64,000 nucleotides of DNA from Devosia sp. FKR38 (GTDB taxonomy: Bacteria; Pseudomonadota; Alphaproteobacteria; Rhizobiales; Devosiaceae): NCBI RefSeq assembly GCF_005222805.1, contig NZ_STGC01000002.1, positions 571,836 through 635,835 on the forward strand, given 5' to 3'. Below the pieces are notes generated by a model that saw only the letters and a list, made by a program, of their open reading frames with translations, was not told the DNA's origin and ran no database searches. The position numbers were made by a program, and so were the translations under genes. Shown here one piece after another: positions 19,912 through 29,714 of this stretch. The first letter of the stretch is position 1. Each line of letters opens with the position of its first letter.

Positions 19912-22606
19912 CGCGGAGTTTCTTTAGTTCGTAGAGCGCTTCGATCGCTTGCTTTGGGGTCATCTCGTCCGGGCGAACCGCGTCGAGCGCTGTCAATACG
20001 GGGTCGTTCGGCACCGGCTTTGGCGGCGTCTGGTGCGCAAACAGAGGTAGATCGTCTAGCACGCTGGCCTTGCTGCTGGAAGAGGCGGTTCCGCTCGAGC
20101 GCTGTTCGAGCACGGTGAGCACCTGGCGGGCCCGCGCCAGCACCGGCTCGGGCAGGCCGGCGAGCCGGGCAACCTGGATACCATAGGAGCGGTCGGCAGC
20201 GCCGGGGCCCACTTCGTGCAGGAACACCACCTCGCCCTCCCATTCGCGCACCTTCATGGTGACATTGGACACACGGGCGAGGGTCCGCGCGAGGCTGGTC
20301 AGCTCATGGAAATGGGTGGCAAACAGCGCCCGGCAGCCGGTGGCGTCATGCAGGGCCTCCACCGCCGCCCAGGCAATGGACAGTCCATCAAAGGTCGCCG
20401 TGCCGCGGCCGATTTCGTCGAGCACCACAAGGCTCCGCCGCGTCGCGCGGTTGAGAATCGCTGCCGTCTCGACCATTTCGACCATGAAGGTCGAGCGGCC
20501 ATGGGCGATATCGTCGCTGGCGCCGACGCGGGAGAACACGCGGTCCACCACGCCGATATGGGCTTTGCTGGCGGGCACGAAACTGCCCATCTGCGCCAGG
20601 ATGGCGATCAGCGCGTTCTGGCGCAGAAAGGTGGATTTACCGCCCATATTGGGCCCGGTCACCAGCCAGAGCCGGCCACCGCCGCTGGCCTCGTCGCCGG
20701 AGAGATCGGCATCATTGGCGACAAAGCTCTGGCCGGCGGCCATCACCATGTCCTCAACCACCGGATGGCGGCCGCCGATGATCTCAAAGGCCAGGGAATT
20801 GTCGATCTCGGGCCGGGTATAGCTGCGCGTTGCCGCCAGATGGGCCAGCGCGGCGGTCACATCCATTTCGGCCAGCGCATCGGCGAGGCTGCGCAGCAAA
20901 GCGGTCTGGCTCAGAACAGCCTGGCGCAGGCTGGCAAACAGGCGCAGCTCGATATCGAGCGCGGCCTCATGCGCCCGGGCGATGCGGCCCTCGAGCTCGG
21001 CCAGCTCAGTGGTGGTGAAGCGCATGGCATTGGCCAGCGTCTGGCGATGGATAAAGCTCTGTCGATGCGGCTCTTCGAGCAGCCGCGTGCCATGGGCCGC
21101 GGGCACTTCGACGAAATAGCCCAGCACGCCATTGTGCCGGATCTTGAGCGAGCGGACGTCGGTCTCCTCGATCAGCCGGGCCTGGAGGGCGGCCACCACA
21201 TCGCGGGTCTGGCTAGCGAGTGCCCGTTCATTGTCCAGCGTCTCGTCATAGCCGGCGCGGACAAAGCCGCCGTCGCGGGCCAGCAGCGGCATGTCATCGT
21301 CCAGCGCCAGCGCCAATTGGCTGGCCAGGTCGAGGGGCGCCGCCGCCAGCGTGGTGCCCAGCCGCGCCAGCACTTCGGGCGCGTCCTCAATCCTCTGCAA
21401 CTGGCCGGCCAGCGCCGACGCCGCCGAGATGGCGCGGCCGATGGCGGCGAGGTCACGCGGCCCGCCGCGATCGAGCGCCAGTCGGGTCAGGGCACGGGCC
21501 AGATCGGGCACGGCCTTGAGGTCGCTGCGCAGGCGGGCGGTGAGCATGGTGTCGTTGCTGAGCAGACTGACCGCGTCGAGCCGGGCATTGATCGGCCCGG
21601 CCTCGGCCAAAGGCGCCGCCAGCCGCGCCGACAACAGGCGCGAGCCCGGCGCGGTCACCGTCAGATCGATGACATGGCGCAGCGCACCGCGGGCCTGGCC
21701 GCGCTGGGTCTGGTGCAGTTCAAGGCTTGCCCGCGTGGCGGCGTCGATGGCCATGTGACGGCCAGCCGCTTCGGGTTGTGGCGCGCGCAGCGCCACGCCG
21801 ACGCCCTTCTGGCTGTCGCTGACATAGGCGACCAGCGCGCCCAAGGCGCCGCGCGCCGCCCGCGACAGCATGGTGGGGTCAAAGCTCTCGGGCGGAAAGG
21901 CGGCGCGCAGGCTCTGGCTGGCGGCCTGGCTGTCAAAGCTTTCGGCAGGTGCGGCATGGGCGATGGCGCCCCAGGCCGGGGCAAACAGATGCCGCTCGGT
22001 CAGGGCCTGGCGCGTCGTTTCGGCCAGCAGCAGTTCGGCCGGAGCGATGCGGGCCAATTCGTCAGCCAACTGCTCGGCGTCCAAATCCGCCGTAAAGGTC
22101 TCGCCGGTCGACACATCGGCCCAGGCGAGGGCAAAATCGGTCTCGCCATGGCGCAGCATGGCCAGGGCCGCCAGGAAATTGGAGGCGCGGGCATCGAGGT
22201 GATCGTCCTCGGTCAGCGTGCCGGCGGTGATCAGCCGCACCACATCGCGCTTCACCACCGATTTGGCGCCGCGCTTTTTGGCTTCCTTGGGGTCTTCGAC
22301 CTGTTCGCAGATGGCGACGCGGTGGCCGAGCTTGACCAGCTTGTTCAGATAATCATTGGCGGCGTGGATGGGCACGCCGCACATCTGGATGTCTTCGCCC
22401 AGATGCTTGCCGCGCTTGGTCAGCACAATGCCCAGGGCAGCGCTGGCGATCTCGGCGTCCTCGAAGAACAGCTCGTAGAAATCGCCCATGCGATAGAACA
22501 GCAGATAGCCGGGATTGACCGCCTTGATCTCGAAAAACTGCGCCATCATGGGCGTCAGCGCCGCCGAGGGCAAACTGGCATTGGCCGCGGGGGAAGAATT
22601 GTCCAT
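19892..22606 (-). CDS. mutS: DNA mismatch repair protein MutS
   Basis: MutS recognises mismatches and starts repair with MutL. The mismatch-binding motif GDFYELFFEDA lies near residue 41 of the ATG-started protein, with the Phe-x-Glu wedge. The connector, core and clamp domains follow, then the ATPase with Walker A GPNMGGKST and Walker B VVLDEIGRGT, and a C-terminal helix-turn-helix. The reading frame extends to a TTG at 22666, but the ATG at 22606 gives the usual length (904 aa) and N-terminus. The stop lies inside glnD. No mutL is present in the window. Confidence 0.96.
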   Translation of the reverse strand: MDNSSPAANASLPSAALTPMMAQFFEIKAVNPGYLLFYRMGDFYELFFEDAEIASAALGIVLTKRGKHLGEDIQMCGVPIHAANDYLNKLVKLGHRVAICEQVEDPKEAKKRGAKSVVKRDVVRLITAGTLTEDDHLDARASNFLAALAMLRHGETDFALAWADVSTGETFTADLDAEQLADELARIAPAELLLAETTRQALTERHLFAPAWGAIAHAAPAESFDSQAASQSLRAAFPPESFDPTMLSRAARGALGALVAYVSDSQKGVGVALRAPQPEAAGRHMAIDAATRASLELHQTQRGQARGALRHVIDLTVTAPGSRLLSARLAAPLAEAGPINARLDAVSLLSNDTMLTARLRSDLKAVPDLARALTRLALDRGGPRDLAAIGRAISAASALAGQLQRIEDAPEVLARLGTTLAAAPLDLASQLALALDDDMPLLARDGGFVRAGYDETLDNERALASQTRDVVAALQARLIEETDVRSLKIRHNGVLGYFVEVPAAHGTRLLEEPHRQSFIHRQTLANAMRFTTTELAELEGRIARAHEAALDIELRLFASLRQAVLSQTALLRSLADALAEMDVTAALAHLAATRSYTRPEIDNSLAFEIIGGRHPVVEDMVMAAGQSFVANDADLSGDEASGGGRLWLVTGPNMGGKSTFLRQNALIAILAQMGSFVPASKAHIGVVDRVFSRVGASDDIAHGRSTFMVEMVETAAILNRATRRSLVVLDEIGRGTATFDGLSIAWAAVEALHDATGCRALFATHFHELTSLARTLARVSNVTMKVREWEGEVVFLHEVGPGAADRSYGIQVARLAGLPEPVLARARQVLTVLEQRSSGTASSSSKASVLDDLPLFAHQTPPKPVPNDPVLTALDAVRPDEMTPKQAIEALYELKKLRDDARRS

Positions 22607-22749
22607 GAGCTCAGGCGGTTCGGGCAAACAAGGCGCGAACTTAGGCGTTTGTGACCGATAAGCCAATCGGGCGCAGGACAGATTTGCCCGGGATTGCGCG
22701 CGGGCGCTCGGCGCTATTGCGCCGTCTCACTGAGCGACGGACAGAGAGA

Positions 22750-22771
22750 GGGGCCGCCCTAAGGCAGCCCC
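22750..22771 (-). terminator. Weak terminator hairpin after the siderophore-binding protein gene
   Basis: GGGGCCGCC and GGCAGCCCC can form a 9-bp stem with one mismatch and a 4-base loop. In the minus-strand transcript it is followed by a TCTCTCTGT tract, so it is a weak terminator at best. Confidence 0.4.
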
Positions 22772-22779
22772 GCCCCCAA

Positions 22780-23697
22780 TCAGCGCGAGGCCGGCAGGTC
22801 GTAGATCTTTTCGATATCGTCGAGGGCAAAATTGGCAGCCATGATACCGCCGGCGGTGGCCCAGACAGCATCGGAGACGGCATAAACATGGCCGGCCTTG
22901 GCGGCCTCGAGGTTCTGCCACAGCGCTTCGGCCTGCCAGGACTGCGCTTCGCTATCGGCCTGGCCGTCGCCGGTCTCATAGGTGAAGTGCAGGATGCGGT
23001 CGGCCGCCAGTTCGCCGATGCGCTCCTTGGTGATCAGCCCGGCGAGGCCCTCAGCCTGCTGCGCCACGGGACGAGCAAAGCCGATATCGCTCAGGATCGC
23101 GCCGGAAAAGCTGGCCGGGTAATAGGCGTAGCTCTGCCCGGCAAGGAAGCGAATCACCGAGATTTCATCGGTGGCGTGGTCGCCCAGGCCGGTCCTGATG
23201 CTGGCGACGCGGGCGGCATAGGCATCGAGCAGGGCCTGGCCCTTGTCAGCCGCGCCGGCGGCATCGGCATAGAGTGCCATGTTCTGCTTCCAGGTGCCCT
23301 GGATGGTGTCGGCCATCACGGTGGGGGCGATGGCGGCGAGCTGGTCATAGATCTTTTCGTGGCGGCGCTTGTTGCCCAGGATCAGGTCCGGCTGCAGCAC
23401 GGCAATGGCTTCGAGATCGGGCGCCAGTTCCTCGCCAACCACCACGGTGTCAGCCAGGTCGGTCTGGAGATAGTCGTACCAAGGGTCCGAATTGGCCGAG
23501 CGCGCCGCGCCCACCGGGACGATGCCGAGCGCCACCATGTCCTCAGTGGCTTCATTGGTCAGCGTCACCACGCGCAGCGGGTGGTCGGGCACGCTGGCGG
23601 TGCCCATGGCATGGGTGATGTCGCGCGCCATGACCGGCGCCGAAAGGGCAAGCGCCAGCGTGAGCAATCCGGCCCGCAGCACATGATGAAAAGACAT
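22780..23697 (-). CDS. Periplasmic iron-siderophore-binding protein (FecB/FhuD-like)
   Basis: The 305-aa protein has a cleavable signal peptide (hydrophobic run to APVMA near residue 24) and the two-lobe periplasmic-binding fold of PF01497. Visible landmarks are PLRVVTLTNEATEDMVALGI, then LEAIAVLQPDLILGNKRRHEKIYDQLAAIAPTV, which resembles ferri-siderophore receptors such as YfiY. It would deliver a siderophore to an ABC permease, but no permease or ATPase gene is adjacent. A palindrome at 23714-23726 lies just upstream. The neighbouring MFS gene is on the same strand 59 bases away. Confidence 0.88.
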   Translation of the reverse strand: MSFHHVLRAGLLTLALALSAPVMARDITHAMGTASVPDHPLRVVTLTNEATEDMVALGIVPVGAARSANSDPWYDYLQTDLADTVVVGEELAPDLEAIAVLQPDLILGNKRRHEKIYDQLAAIAPTVMADTIQGTWKQNMALYADAAGAADKGQALLDAYAARVASIRTGLGDHATDEISVIRFLAGQSYAYYPASFSGAILSDIGFARPVAQQAEGLAGLITKERIGELAADRILHFTYETGDGQADSEAQSWQAEALWQNLEAAKAGHVYAVSDAVWATAGGIMAANFALDDIEKIYDLPASR

Positions 23698-23713
23698 GGT
23701 CTTCCTATAAGTA

Positions 23714-23726
23714 GAGTATAATACTC
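23714..23726. promoter_or_regulatory. Palindrome upstream of the siderophore-binding protein gene
   Basis: GAGTAT-A-ATACTC is a perfect 6-1-6 inverted repeat 16 bases before the start codon. On the minus strand it reads TGAGTATTATACTCT, one base away from the rhizobial RirA iron-responsive pattern TGA-N9-TCA. An iron operator is inferred from position and gene function. Confidence 0.45.
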
Positions 23727-23756
23727 AGCTTTAATGCCTCTCTCGGGCCTCGCCTG

Positions 23757-25022
23757 TCAAGCGGCCGCCGGAACGCTGATGCGACGGTCGAGGCGGCGGA
23801 GAATGACCAGCATGGCCAGGGCGCTGGCGGCCGGCACGGCGGCGAGCACAGTCCAGGGCAGGGCGGCGTCAGGCCCGGCCACCAGCGCCCGGTCGAGCAG
23901 GCCACCCAGCGCCACATTGCCCACTAGAACGGCGATGCCGCCCGAGGAGGCCAGCGCGCCATAATAGACGCCCAGCGCCCGGGCCCCGGCAAAGTGCGGC
24001 ACCAGGTCCATGCCGATGGGGCGGACAATGCAATGGCCCAGCGTCAGCAGCACGACCAGGGTCACCGCCGGCGCGAGGCGCATGAGCCCGGGCATCGCCG
24101 CGTGCGGCGCGCTGAGCGCCACGGCGGCAAAGCCCAGCGCCATCAGGGCAAAGCCCAGCGGCAGGCTGCGCTGATAGCCCATGGCGCGGGCCAGCCGGGC
24201 GATCGGCAATTGCAGGGTGATGACCAGCAGCGAGGCAATCATGAACATGGGCGCCAGGTCATGGTCATTGCCGCCCGACCGGGTGATCTCGACCGGCAGG
24301 GCCAGATAGAGCTGGTTATAGCTGAAGAGAAACGCCGCATGGGCCGTGACGAAGGCGAGAAACAGCCGGTCGGTGAAAATGGTGCCCCAGTCGAGCCCGC
24401 GCGGCGTGGGGGAGGGCGCCGGTGCATCCTGCGGCAGGAAGCGGCCGAGGATCAGCCCGGCCACCACAAAGACTGCCGCGCCGATCAGGGCGATGGCCTG
24501 AAAGCCGATGCCGATCAGCAGCGCCCCCAGCAGCGGCCCCAGCACGGCGCCGCTCTCACCCCAGACGGCGAGGAGGGCGAAATACTGCGCCCGCGTGCGC
24601 TTGCCCTTGGCCTCGCTGGCCGCGCCAAGCTGCGCCACCAGCGTCGAAATGGCCGGCGAGAACAGCGCGCCGCCGACGCCTGTGAGGCAGGCGCCCAGCA
24701 CCACCATGCCCAAGCTCCCGCCCAGCCCGAGGCAAAGATAGCCCAGCACGCGCACCACGCAGCCCAAGAGGATCAGCCGCCGCGTGCCCAGGCGATCGGA
24801 GAGGGCGCCGCCAAAGACGAACAGGCCCTGCTGGCAGAAGGTGCGCAGGCCCAGCACCAGGCCGATGCTGGCCCCGGCCAGCAGCAGATCATCGCGCAGA
24901 TAGGCCGCCAGAAACGGCACCACCATGTAGAAGCCGAGGTTGAAGACCAGCTGGTTGGACAGCAGCAGAAAGGGATGAACCGGCACGCACGGGATCCGAA
25001 CAGGACAAACACCGCGCAGCAC
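23757..25022 (-). CDS. MFS transporter, possibly siderophore-related
   Basis: The 421-aa frame has about 12 hydrophobic helices. A motif-A-like loop, GGALSDRLGTRRLI, follows the second helix, as in the major facilitator superfamily. The frame begins with a GTG at 25022; another GTG at 24986 (MPVHPFLLLSNQ) gives a more usual short N-terminus and may be the true start. It precedes a siderophore-binding protein on the same strand, a pairing seen where MFS proteins export or import siderophores. The substrate is inferred only from that neighbour. Confidence 0.83.
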   Translation of the reverse strand: MLRGVCPVRIPCVPVHPFLLLSNQLVFNLGFYMVVPFLAAYLRDDLLLAGASIGLVLGLRTFCQQGLFVFGGALSDRLGTRRLILLGCVVRVLGYLCLGLGGSLGMVVLGACLTGVGGALFSPAISTLVAQLGAASEAKGKRTRAQYFALLAVWGESGAVLGPLLGALLIGIGFQAIALIGAAVFVVAGLILGRFLPQDAPAPSPTPRGLDWGTIFTDRLFLAFVTAHAAFLFSYNQLYLALPVEITRSGGNDHDLAPMFMIASLLVITLQLPIARLARAMGYQRSLPLGFALMALGFAAVALSAPHAAMPGLMRLAPAVTLVVLLTLGHCIVRPIGMDLVPHFAGARALGVYYGALASSGGIAVLVGNVALGGLLDRALVAGPDAALPWTVLAAVPAASALAMLVILRRLDRRISVPAAA

Positions 25023-25048
25023 TGCCGCAGCCGGCCGAAGAAAACAAG

Positions 25049-25064
25049 ACTGGATTAGTCCAGT
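25049..25064. promoter_or_regulatory. Palindrome upstream of the MFS gene
   Basis: ACTGGA-TTAG-TCCAGT is a perfect 6-4-6 inverted repeat 27 bases upstream of the MFS reading frame. It has the size of a TetR- or MarR-type operator. The regulator is unknown and none is encoded next to it. Confidence 0.4.
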
Positions 25065-25113
25065 TTATCATGAGCGCGAGAAAACGCGCCCGTTGAGGGT
25101 TTCAGGGTTTGGA

Positions 25114-25139
25114 CGGATCGCGCCCGTAGGCGCGATCCG
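25114..25139 (-). terminator. Hairpin at the 3' end of the xylose operon
   Basis: A perfect 11-bp stem (CGGATCGCGCC and complement) closes on the tetraloop UACG in the minus-strand RNA, an exceptionally stable UNCG loop. It lies 8 bases past the GH43 stop. There is no T-run, so it may stabilise the 3' end rather than terminate transcription alone. Confidence 0.5.
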
Positions 25140-25146
25140 CAGCCGT

Positions 25147-26772
25147 CTACACCTCGTAGCGATCGCTCTCGTGCCGCACCGGGCGATAGACAAAATAGTC
25201 AAAATCCGCCGGGCTGGCCGTGCCGTTGAGGTCATGGGCCGCCACGCCAACGAAGGCGCCGGTGAAGCTGCCATGGGCCTGGTGGCCGCCGCATTCATCC
25301 GAGAGCAGCGACGCGTCGAGCACCGGGCCGATGGGGGTGAGCTCGCCGCCTTCGAGACCATAGAAGAACTGCAGCGCGCGGCCCCGAATGCTGAGCGCCA
25401 GGCGGATTTTGCCGGTCTGGGGAATGGAGACCGGGGCGGCCGGGAAGCTGAGATGACCATCCGGCCAGCTCATTTCCGAGCTCATGATCAGCAGTTCGCG
25501 CTTGCCGTCCGAATGGGCCGTCACCGCCAGATAGAAGAAATTGTAGCGGCTGTAATAGGCCGTCAGCCCCGCCATGGTGCGTTCATCGGTGGGGGTAAAA
25601 TCCACCAGAGTTTCGGCATCATAGGAGAAGTGCTGCTGCCGGCGGGCGACCAGCGCCTGCTCGAACCAGGAGCCGGGAGATTCGCGCCCAAACAAACGGA
25701 GTTTGTTGGACTCAAGGGAAAAGATGCGCTCGGTTTCGGGGGTGCGCAGCCACTGAAAGTCGATGGGCAGGCCCTTGTCGAAACCATAGCGCTGCTCGGC
25801 CCAATAGGGCGCGTCGTCGCGCGTGCCGGGCACCTCGACATGCAGCGACGGCACGGGGCCGTGTTTCACGTGAATCCAGTCGTCATCGCCCCAATAGGCT
25901 TCCTGGATCGCCGTCTCGCGACCCAGCACGCAGCGGCGCTCCTGGGTGGTGGGGCGGCCGGTGAGATGCACGAGGAAGGTCTTGCCATCAGGCGTTTCCA
26001 CCAGATCGCCATGGCCGGCGCGCTGCAGCGGCGCAAGCGGAGCGTCCTTGGAGGTCAAGATGTGCTTGTCGGGATGGGTCTCGTATTGCCCGTCGATAGT
26101 GCGTGAGCGCGCGAAGGTGCAGGCATGCTCATAGGCCGTGCCGCCTTCTGCCGTCAGCAGATAGTACCAGGGCGTGCCATCCTTGCCCTTGCGCTTATAG
26201 AGATGCGGCCCCTCGACCAGCTTGAGGTCGGTGCCCTGATAGATGTTCTTGATCGGGCCGACGAGCTTGCCCGCCTTGGGGTCGAATTCCTGCAGCGCGA
26301 TGCCAGCGAACAGCAGCGGCCGGCGGCGGTGGTCCCAGAGCATGTTGACGAACCATTTGCGGCCATCGTCATCGTGGAACAGGCTCGGGTCGAACCCGGA
26401 GGAATTCATATAAATCGGATCGCTCCAGGGCCCCTCGATGTTGTCTGCCCAGACGATGTAATTATGCGCATCCTTGAACGAGCCGTCCTTGCGCTTGACG
26501 TCGGTATAGACCAGCCAGAACTTTTCGCCGTCATGGCTGAGGCAGGGCGCCCAGACGCCGCAGCTATCGGGATCGCCGCGCATGTCGAGCTGGCTCTGGC
26601 GCGTCAGCGGCCGGGTCAGCAGCGTCCAGTTGGCAAGGTCCTTGCTGTGATGGATCTGCACGCCGGGGAACCACTCGAAGGTCGAGGTGGCGATGTAATA
26701 GTCCTCGCCCACCCGCAGGATCGAAGGGTCGGGGTTGAAGCCGGGCAGGATGGGATTGGTCAGTTGGGGCAT
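25147..26772 (-). CDS. Glycoside hydrolase family 43 beta-xylosidase-like enzyme
   Basis: The protein resembles GH43 beta-xylosidases, which release xylose from xylo-oligosaccharides. The start is the ATG at 26772, preceded by GAGGAAA. The longer frame up to 26919 has a basic non-homologous extension encoded by an intergenic repeat. This gives 541 aa without a signal peptide, so it is cytoplasmic. The catalytic base Asp is in NPILPGFNPDPSILR, the middle Asp in SSGFDPSLFHDDDG, and the general acid Glu in LVEGPHLYKRKG. A C-terminal beta-sandwich typical of GH43 xylosidases covers about residues 330-530. It follows xylA and xylB in the same orientation and would feed xylose to them. Confidence 0.9.
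   Translation of the reverse strand: MPQLTNPILPGFNPDPSILRVGEDYYIATSTFEWFPGVQIHHSKDLANWTLLTRPLTRQSQLDMRGDPDSCGVWAPCLSHDGEKFWLVYTDVKRKDGSFKDAHNYIVWADNIEGPWSDPIYMNSSGFDPSLFHDDDGRKWFVNMLWDHRRRPLLFAGIALQEFDPKAGKLVGPIKNIYQGTDLKLVEGPHLYKRKGKDGTPWYYLLTAEGGTAYEHACTFARSRTIDGQYETHPDKHILTSKDAPLAPLQRAGHGDLVETPDGKTFLVHLTGRPTTQERRCVLGRETAIQEAYWGDDDWIHVKHGPVPSLHVEVPGTRDDAPYWAEQRYGFDKGLPIDFQWLRTPETERIFSLESNKLRLFGRESPGSWFEQALVARRQQHFSYDAETLVDFTPTDERTMAGLTAYYSRYNFFYLAVTAHSDGKRELLIMSSEMSWPDGHLSFPAAPVSIPQTGKIRLALSIRGRALQFFYGLEGGELTPIGPVLDASLLSDECGGHQAHGSFTGAFVGVAAHDLNGTASPADFDYFVYRPVRHESDRYEV
25863..25876 (+). other. parS-like 14-mer, copy 1, inside the GH43 gene
   Basis: GTTTCACGTGAATC lies within the coding sequence of the GH43 gene, on the plus strand. 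Confidence 0.55.
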
Positions 26773-26818
26773 GGTGGCTTTCCTCTGGGCGCGCTCACGA
26801 TAGCCACAACCACCGCGC

Positions 26819-26901
26819 GTCACCCTCGGGCCTGACCCGAGGGGACTGCACTTGCGGGGTCCGGCCAAGTCAAGAGCCCTCGGGTCGAGCCCGAGGGTGA
26901 C
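26819..26901. repeat. Palindromic CCCTCGGG-type intergenic repeat
   Basis: The sequence GTCACCCTCGGGCCTGACCC starts at 26819. A near-complementary sequence ends at 26901, flanking about 32 bases. Each arm is a small palindrome. It is the only copy I noticed in the window and lies between xylA and the GH43 gene. Confidence 0.6.
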
Positions 26902-26946
26902 GGCCTGTGAGCGGGGCACAACCTTGCCCCGCCCACTGGCCCGGTA

Positions 26947-28254
26947 TCACACGAAGCGGTTGATCAGGTTCTCGAGATATTCCTGCTGGCCCGAACGGGG
27001 CTGCGGGTTGATGTTCTCGGCTTCCACCCAGGCGGCGATCTCGGCGAGCGAGCGCTCGCCCTTGAGCATGGCCTGGGCGCCCTTCTGCTGCCAGCCGGCA
27101 TAGCGCTCGTCGACAATCTTGTCGTAGGTGCCGTCGTCGATAATGGCCTGCGCCGCCTTGAGCGAGCGGGCCAGAACATCAAGACCGCCGATGTGACCAA
27201 GCAACAGGTCAGCCGGATCAAGCGACTGACGCCGCACGCGGGCGTCGAAGTTGAAGCCGCCCTGGCCCAGACCACCGTTCTTGAGGATCTGGTAGAAGGC
27301 CAGCGTCATCTCGGGGACATTGTTGGGGAACTGGTCAGTATCCCAGCCGGACTGGATGTCGTTGCGGTTGGCGTCGACCGAGCCGAGCATGCCCAGCGAG
27401 GCAGCGACGGCCAGCTCGTGCTCGAAGGAGTGGTTGGCGAGGAAGGCATGGCCCACTTCGATATTGCACTTCACCTTCTTGTCGAGATCATACTTCTTGA
27501 GGAAGCCATAGACCGTGGCGACGTCGAAGTCATACTGGTGCTTGGAGGGTTCCTGCGGCTTGGGTTCGATCAGGATCTGACCCTTGAAGCCGATCTTTTC
27601 GGCATGCTCGATCACCAGATGGATGAAGCGGGCCATCTGGTCCTGCTCCTGGCCGATCTTGGTGTTGAGCAGGGTCTCATAGCCCTCGCGACCGCCCCAG
27701 AGCACATAGTTCTCGCCGCCCAGTTCATGGGTCAGCTCGAGCACGTTCTTCACCTGCGCGGCAGCATAGGCGAACACTTCCGGATCGGGATTGGTGGCGG
27801 CGCCGGCCATATAGCGGCGGTTGGAGAACAGGTTCGCCGTGCCCCAGAGCAGCTTGGTGCGGCTCGATTGCATCTTCTTGGCGAAGATGTCGCCGATCAC
27901 GCGGACGTTCTTGTTGGATTCGGCGATCGAGGCGCCCTCGGGGGCGATATCGGCGTCGTGGAAGCAGAAGAAGGGAGCATCGAGCAGGTCGAAGAACTCA
28001 AACGCCACGTCGGCCTTGAGCTTGGCGCCTTCGAGGCCCTTGTCATACCAGGGGCGATCAAAGGTGCGGCCGCCAAAAGGGTCGCCGCCCTCATAGGCAA
28101 AGGTGTGCCAATAGGCGATGGCCGGGCGGATATGGTCTTCCATGCGCTTGCCGGCGACCAGTTCGTCCTTGTTGTAGTGACGATAGGCCAGCGGATTGGT
28201 GCTGTTGGCACCCTCGAACTTTACCGGCGAAATGCCCTTGAAAAAATCAGTCAC
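26947..28254 (-). CDS. xylA: Xylose isomerase
   Basis: XylA converts D-xylose to D-xylulose. The 435-aa length is standard. Family signatures include [12 protein letters not shown], the metal-binding EPKPQEP segment and [19 protein letters not shown], with the catalytic His region at [12 protein letters not shown]. It overlaps xylB by 4 bases (ATGA), so it is translationally coupled to it. A 174-base gap with a palindromic repeat separates it from the downstream GH43 gene. Confidence 0.97.
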   Translation of the reverse strand: MTDFFKGISPVKFEGANSTNPLAYRHYNKDELVAGKRMEDHIRPAIAYWHTFAYEGGDPFGGRTFDRPWYDKGLEGAKLKADVAFEFFDLLDAPFFCFHDADIAPEGASIAESNKNVRVIGDIFAKKMQSSRTKLLWGTANLFSNRRYMAGAATNPDPEVFAYAAAQVKNVLELTHELGGENYVLWGGREGYETLLNTKIGQEQDQMARFIHLVIEHAEKIGFKGQILIEPKPQEPSKHQYDFDVATVYGFLKKYDLDKKVKCNIEVGHAFLANHSFEHELAVAASLGMLGSVDANRNDIQSGWDTDQFPNNVPEMTLAFYQILKNGGLGQGGFNFDARVRRQSLDPADLLLGHIGGLDVLARSLKAAQAIIDDGTYDKIVDERYAGWQQKGAQAMLKGERSLAEIAAWVEAENINPQPRSGQQEYLENLINRFV

Positions 28255-29714
28255 GAACGTGCCTCCTCGATGGCGGGGTAGAGCGCGCGGTAGCGCGCAT
28301 ATTGATCGGAATAGGCGGCCGACAGCGAACGGTCGGGCGCAATGGTCTTGGCGATGGGCGGCATGGTCATGACGCCCGCGGGGTCAGCGCCTTCGGCGGC
28401 GCAGAGCCCCAGCCGGGCCGCGCCCAGCGCCCCGCCGAAATCGCCGTCCTCGGGCAGAGCGATTTCCATGTCCAGATTGGTGGCGATCATCTTGAGCCAC
28501 AGTGCCGATTTGCTGCCGCCCCCCACCGCCAACAGGCGATCGATGCGGGTGCCGGCGTCCTGCAGCACGCGCTGGCTGTCGCGGAAGGCAAAGGTCACGC
28601 CTTCCATCACCGCCTGGGCGAGCTTCGCCGGATCGGAGAGATGGCTGAGGCCCACAAAGGAACCGCGCGCGCCGGCATTGTTGTGCGGCGTGCGTTCACC
28701 CGAGAGGTACGGCAGGAAAATTTCCTCGCCCGGCCCGGTGAATTGGGCTTCGGCGGCGCCCGAGAGCGCGGCCTGCTTCTGGCCGGTGATGCGCGACAGC
28801 CAGTTCAGCGAATCGGTAGCCGAGAGAATGACGCCCATCTGGTGCCAGGTGTCGGGCACGGCATGGCAGAAGGCATGCACGGCACCCTTAGTATTGGGGC
28901 GGAAGCGGTCGTTGGAGACAAACAGCACGCCCGAGGTGCCCAGCGAGACAAAGCCCTCGCCAGGCCGGATGGCGCCGATGCCACAGGCTGCCGCGGCATT
29001 GTCGCCGGCGCCGCCGGCCACCACCACATTGGCGTCCATGCCCCAGCGCTGGGCGAATTCGCGCTTGAGCGCGCCCGAGGGGGCCGAGCCTTCGACCAGG
29101 CGCGGCATGTGGCTGCGATTGAGGCCGGTCACGGCCAGCAGTTCGTCAGACCAGTCGCGCTTGCCGACATCGAGCCAGAGCGTGCCGGCGGCGTCGGACA
29201 TGTCCTCGACATGTTCGCCCGTCAGCAGCAGGCGCACATAGGCCTTGGGTAGCAGGACCTTGGCGATGCGGGCAAAGATCTCGGGCTCATGCTTGCGCAC
29301 CCAGGCGATCTTGGGCGCGGTAAAGCCCGGCATGGCGATATTGCCGGCAATATCGCGCAGGGTCGGGAGCGCGGCTTCCATCTCGCGGCACTCGGCAGCC
29401 GAGCGGCCGTCGTTCCAGAGGATACAGGGGCGCAGCACCTGGTCGTTCTTGTCGAGCAGGGTCGCGCCATGCATGTGGCCCGAGAGGCCAATGCCGCGCA
29501 CGCTGGCCAGCTCGGTGGGGTGCGACTTGGACAGCGCATCGATGGCCGCCAGGGTCGCCGTCCACCAGTCGGCCGGGTTCTGCTCGGACCAGCCGGGGTG
29601 CGGACGCACCGGCTCAACGGCGGCGGCCGTGGCTTCGCCCAGGGCGCGGCCGTGCTCGTCGATCAGCAGCGCCTTGACGCCCGATGTGCCGATATCAATG
29701 CCGAGATAGGTCAT
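28251..29714 (-). CDS. xylB: Xylulokinase
   Basis: XylB phosphorylates D-xylulose to xylulose 5-phosphate for the pentose phosphate pathway. The 487-aa protein is an FGGY-family kinase: [19 protein letters not shown] at the N-terminus is the phosphate-1 motif, GLSGHMHGA and ILWNDGRS follow, and the second domain has [15 protein letters not shown]. It lies downstream of the LacI-type regulator and overlaps xylA by 4 bases. A CG-centred palindrome covers its start codon and a likely ribosome-binding GAGG. Confidence 0.96.
   Translation of the reverse strand: MTYLGIDIGTSGVKALLIDEHGRALGEATAAAVEPVRPHPGWSEQNPADWWTATLAAIDALSKSHPTELASVRGIGLSGHMHGATLLDKNDQVLRPCILWNDGRSAAECREMEAALPTLRDIAGNIAMPGFTAPKIAWVRKHEPEIFARIAKVLLPKAYVRLLLTGEHVEDMSDAAGTLWLDVGKRDWSDELLAVTGLNRSHMPRLVEGSAPSGALKREFAQRWGMDANVVVAGGAGDNAAAACGIGAIRPGEGFVSLGTSGVLFVSNDRFRPNTKGAVHAFCHAVPDTWHQMGVILSATDSLNWLSRITGQKQAALSGAAEAQFTGPGEEIFLPYLSGERTPHNNAGARGSFVGLSHLSDPAKLAQAVMEGVTFAFRDSQRVLQDAGTRIDRLLAVGGGSKSALWLKMIATNLDMEIALPEDGDFGGALGAARLGLCAAEGADPAGVMTMPPIAKTIAPDRSLSAAYSDQYARYRALYPAIEEARS

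Noticed and set aside
20216..22654. 812-codon open frame antisense to mutS
   Set aside because: A shadow frame opposite mutS with Gln/Gly/Arg-rich composition and no domain.
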